From: Candidatus Zixiibacteriota bacterium
GTDB taxonomy: Bacteria; Zixibacteria; MSB-5A5; UBA10806
Length of the DNA: 6,718 nucleotides
Assembly: GCA_003520965.1 (NCBI GenBank)
Contig: DOTU01000238.1
Coordinates: 1 to 6,718, forward strand
Direction of reading: 5' to 3'
The translations under genes and the position numbers were made by a program. The notes under the pieces are model-generated. The model saw only the letters and a program-made list of their open reading frames with translations, was not told the origin of the DNA and made no database searches. Below, one piece after another: positions 5,558 through 6,718 of the stretch (its first letter is position 1; the number at the start of each line of letters is the position of its first letter).

Positions 5558-6718
5558 ATGAATTTTGTTAAAGGTCCACAACGGGATCAAGTGCTTAATT
5601 TGGGGCAATACCAGGCGGCAGTTGATAAGCGACTTGAAACCTGGGAAAACCAGGAATTCGCGAGCCGTTTCTGGGAAAAAGATCCCACATTGTGGTTTCC
5701 CAAGCCGCAGCCGGAGATAAAAGACCGCATGGGGTGGCTCGATATATTTGAGCCGTTGCATACGCATTTGAAATCAATGTTCGATTTTGCCGAACAGCTC
5801 AAGGCCGAGGGGATTAAGCATGTAATCCTTCTGGGTATGGGCGGTTCAAGCCTGGCTCCGGAGGTTTATCAAAATACATTTGGAAATTCAGAGGGTTTCC
5901 CAGGACTCATAGTACTCGACAGTACCCATCCAAACGCGGTGCGGCAGATTGAATCGGAAATCGATCTAAGTAAAACTATATTCATCGTTTCAAGCAAATC
6001 GGGTACCACCACCGAGACAATGGCATTTTTCTATTATTTCTGGCACCGAGTAAGCGAACGAACAGCCGCGCCTGGTCAACAGTTTATTGCTATCACCGAT
6101 CCTGGAACGCCTCTAATGAAAATAGCTCAGGATCGAAAATTCCGTCGCGTTTTCGAGGGTACTCCCGATGTGGGCGGACGTTATTCCGCGCTAACCCTGT
6201 TCGGACTGGTACCGGGTGCCACAATCGGATTCGATGTTCATCAACTACTCGATCGTGGTTGGGATATGGCGCAGGCCTCGGCGGGATATCTACCGGAGTC
6301 GGAAAACGCCTGTTTGATTCTCGGGGCGGCTTTGGGAGAGCTAGCCCTGGCAGGCCGTGACAAGCTAACCTTTTTCGCCACCCCATCATTGGTTTCGTTC
6401 CCGTCCTGGATTGAACAGCTTGTGGCCGAGAGCACGGGCAAATTCGGCAAGGGGATTATTCCGATTGTCGATGAAATGATCGAAGATTCCTGGGCGTATA
6501 GAAAAGACAGATTCTTCGTTCAATATAGCCTGAACTCCGAAATGAGCGGCGAGCTAAATGACAGGATGAAAGCTCTGGAAGCCGCCGGGCATCCGGTGGC
6601 ACATTTCAGGCTCAATAATAAGCCCGATTTGGGTCAGGAGATTTTCCGTTGGGAAATGGCAGTGGCCGCAGCGGGAGCTATATTAGGGATAAATCCGTTT
6701 GATCAACCGGATGTTCAG
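5558..6718 (+). CDS. pgi: Glucose-6-phosphate isomerase of the transaldolase-fusion type, 5' part (3' end outside window)
   Basis: An open frame of 387 codons from ATG 5558 runs without a stop past the window end. It interconverts glucose-6-phosphate and fructose-6-phosphate. SIS-type phosphate-binding motifs are visible: GMGGSSLAPEV from 93, SSKSGTTTET at 145-154 (sugar-phosphate loop), the isomerase signature core VGGRYS at 205-210, and Glu291 in AESTGK, the likely catalytic base by analogy with the MESNGK motif of other isomerases. The N-terminus (LGQYQAAVDKRLE, WEKDPTLW, DRMGWLD) resembles, from memory, the start of the isomerase half in bifunctional transaldolase-isomerase proteins, where it follows about 370 residues of transaldolase. 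Here no transaldolase is attached; tkt sits directly upstream in another frame. About 170 residues probably remain beyond the window (the sequence ends at NPFDQPDVQ). The gene is close enough to tkt (46 nt) to share its mRNA, linking pentose phosphates to glycolysis. Confidence 0.94.
   Translation, partial: MNFVKGPQRDQVLNLGQYQAAVDKRLETWENQEFASRFWEKDPTLWFPKPQPEIKDRMGWLDIFEPLHTHLKSMFDFAEQLKAEGIKHVILLGMGGSSLAPEVYQNTFGNSEGFPGLIVLDSTHPNAVRQIESEIDLSKTIFIVSSKSGTTTETMAFFYYFWHRVSERTAAPGQQFIAITDPGTPLMKIAQDRKFRRVFEGTPDVGGRYSALTLFGLVPGATIGFDVHQLLDRGWDMAQASAGYLPESENACLILGAALGELALAGRDKLTFFATPSLVSFPSWIEQLVAESTGKFGKGIIPIVDEMIEDSWAYRKDRFFVQYSLNSEMSGELNDRMKALEAAGHPVAHFRLNNKPDLGQEIFRWEMAVAAAGAILGINPFDQPDVQ

Noticed and set aside
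5535..5561. 8-codon frame MDKIEEKR ending in TGA that overlaps the pgi ATG
   Set aside because: No ribosome binding site precedes it and its coding content is the pgi ribosome binding site itself; it is most likely chance.
6093..6450. Minus-strand frames of 98 and 69 codons near the right end
   Set aside because: They are antisense to the conserved isomerase frame, which runs open to the window end and carries the VGGRYS and AESTGK motifs.

Overview
The window reads as chromosomal DNA from a free-living bacterium with mid-range GC (a bit under half by eye). The gene types (a phytochrome-style kinase with an Rcp1-like regulator, a sensor-rich LuxR-type regulator, and the isomerase type often fused to transaldolase) fit environmental Gram-negative-like lineages such as deltaproteobacteria or FCB-group candidate phyla. 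I cannot place it more precisely. All supported genes lie on the + strand, and I see no mobile element, CRISPR array, tRNA or rRNA.

The left half (1-3143) is a signalling operon. It holds the 3' part of a PAS-containing histidine kinase (1-867, cut by the window start), a single-domain response regulator (968-1411), and a REC-PAS-GAF-linker-HTH regulator (1413-3143) that starts one base after the preceding stop codon. The kinase carries no receiver of its own, so the two receivers encoded next to it are its natural phosphorylation targets: one has no output domain and one has a DNA-binding output.

The spacer 3144-3513 (370 bp) has no full-sized gene but is rich in signals. It holds an inverted repeat across the stop codon of the regulator gene, a sigma70-like promoter (3231-3258) followed within about 80 nt by a strong intrinsic terminator (3305-3341), and a second good promoter (3417-3445) whose -35 box sits in a 7-bp dyad. 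Just upstream of tkt is a 19-codon open frame with a better ribosome binding site than tkt itself. The short promoter-terminator unit could encode a small RNA of about 77 nt or an attenuated leader.

The right half is a carbon-metabolism operon: a complete transketolase (3514-5511) and, 46 nt later, the first 387 residues of a glucose-6-phosphate isomerase (5558-6718) that runs off the window. That isomerase resembles the C-terminal half of transaldolase-isomerase fusion proteins but has its own ATG and ribosome binding site. Together they link the non-oxidative pentose phosphate pathway to glycolysis and gluconeogenesis. Nothing here is convincingly a new system; the regulatory spacer is the part most worth testing.
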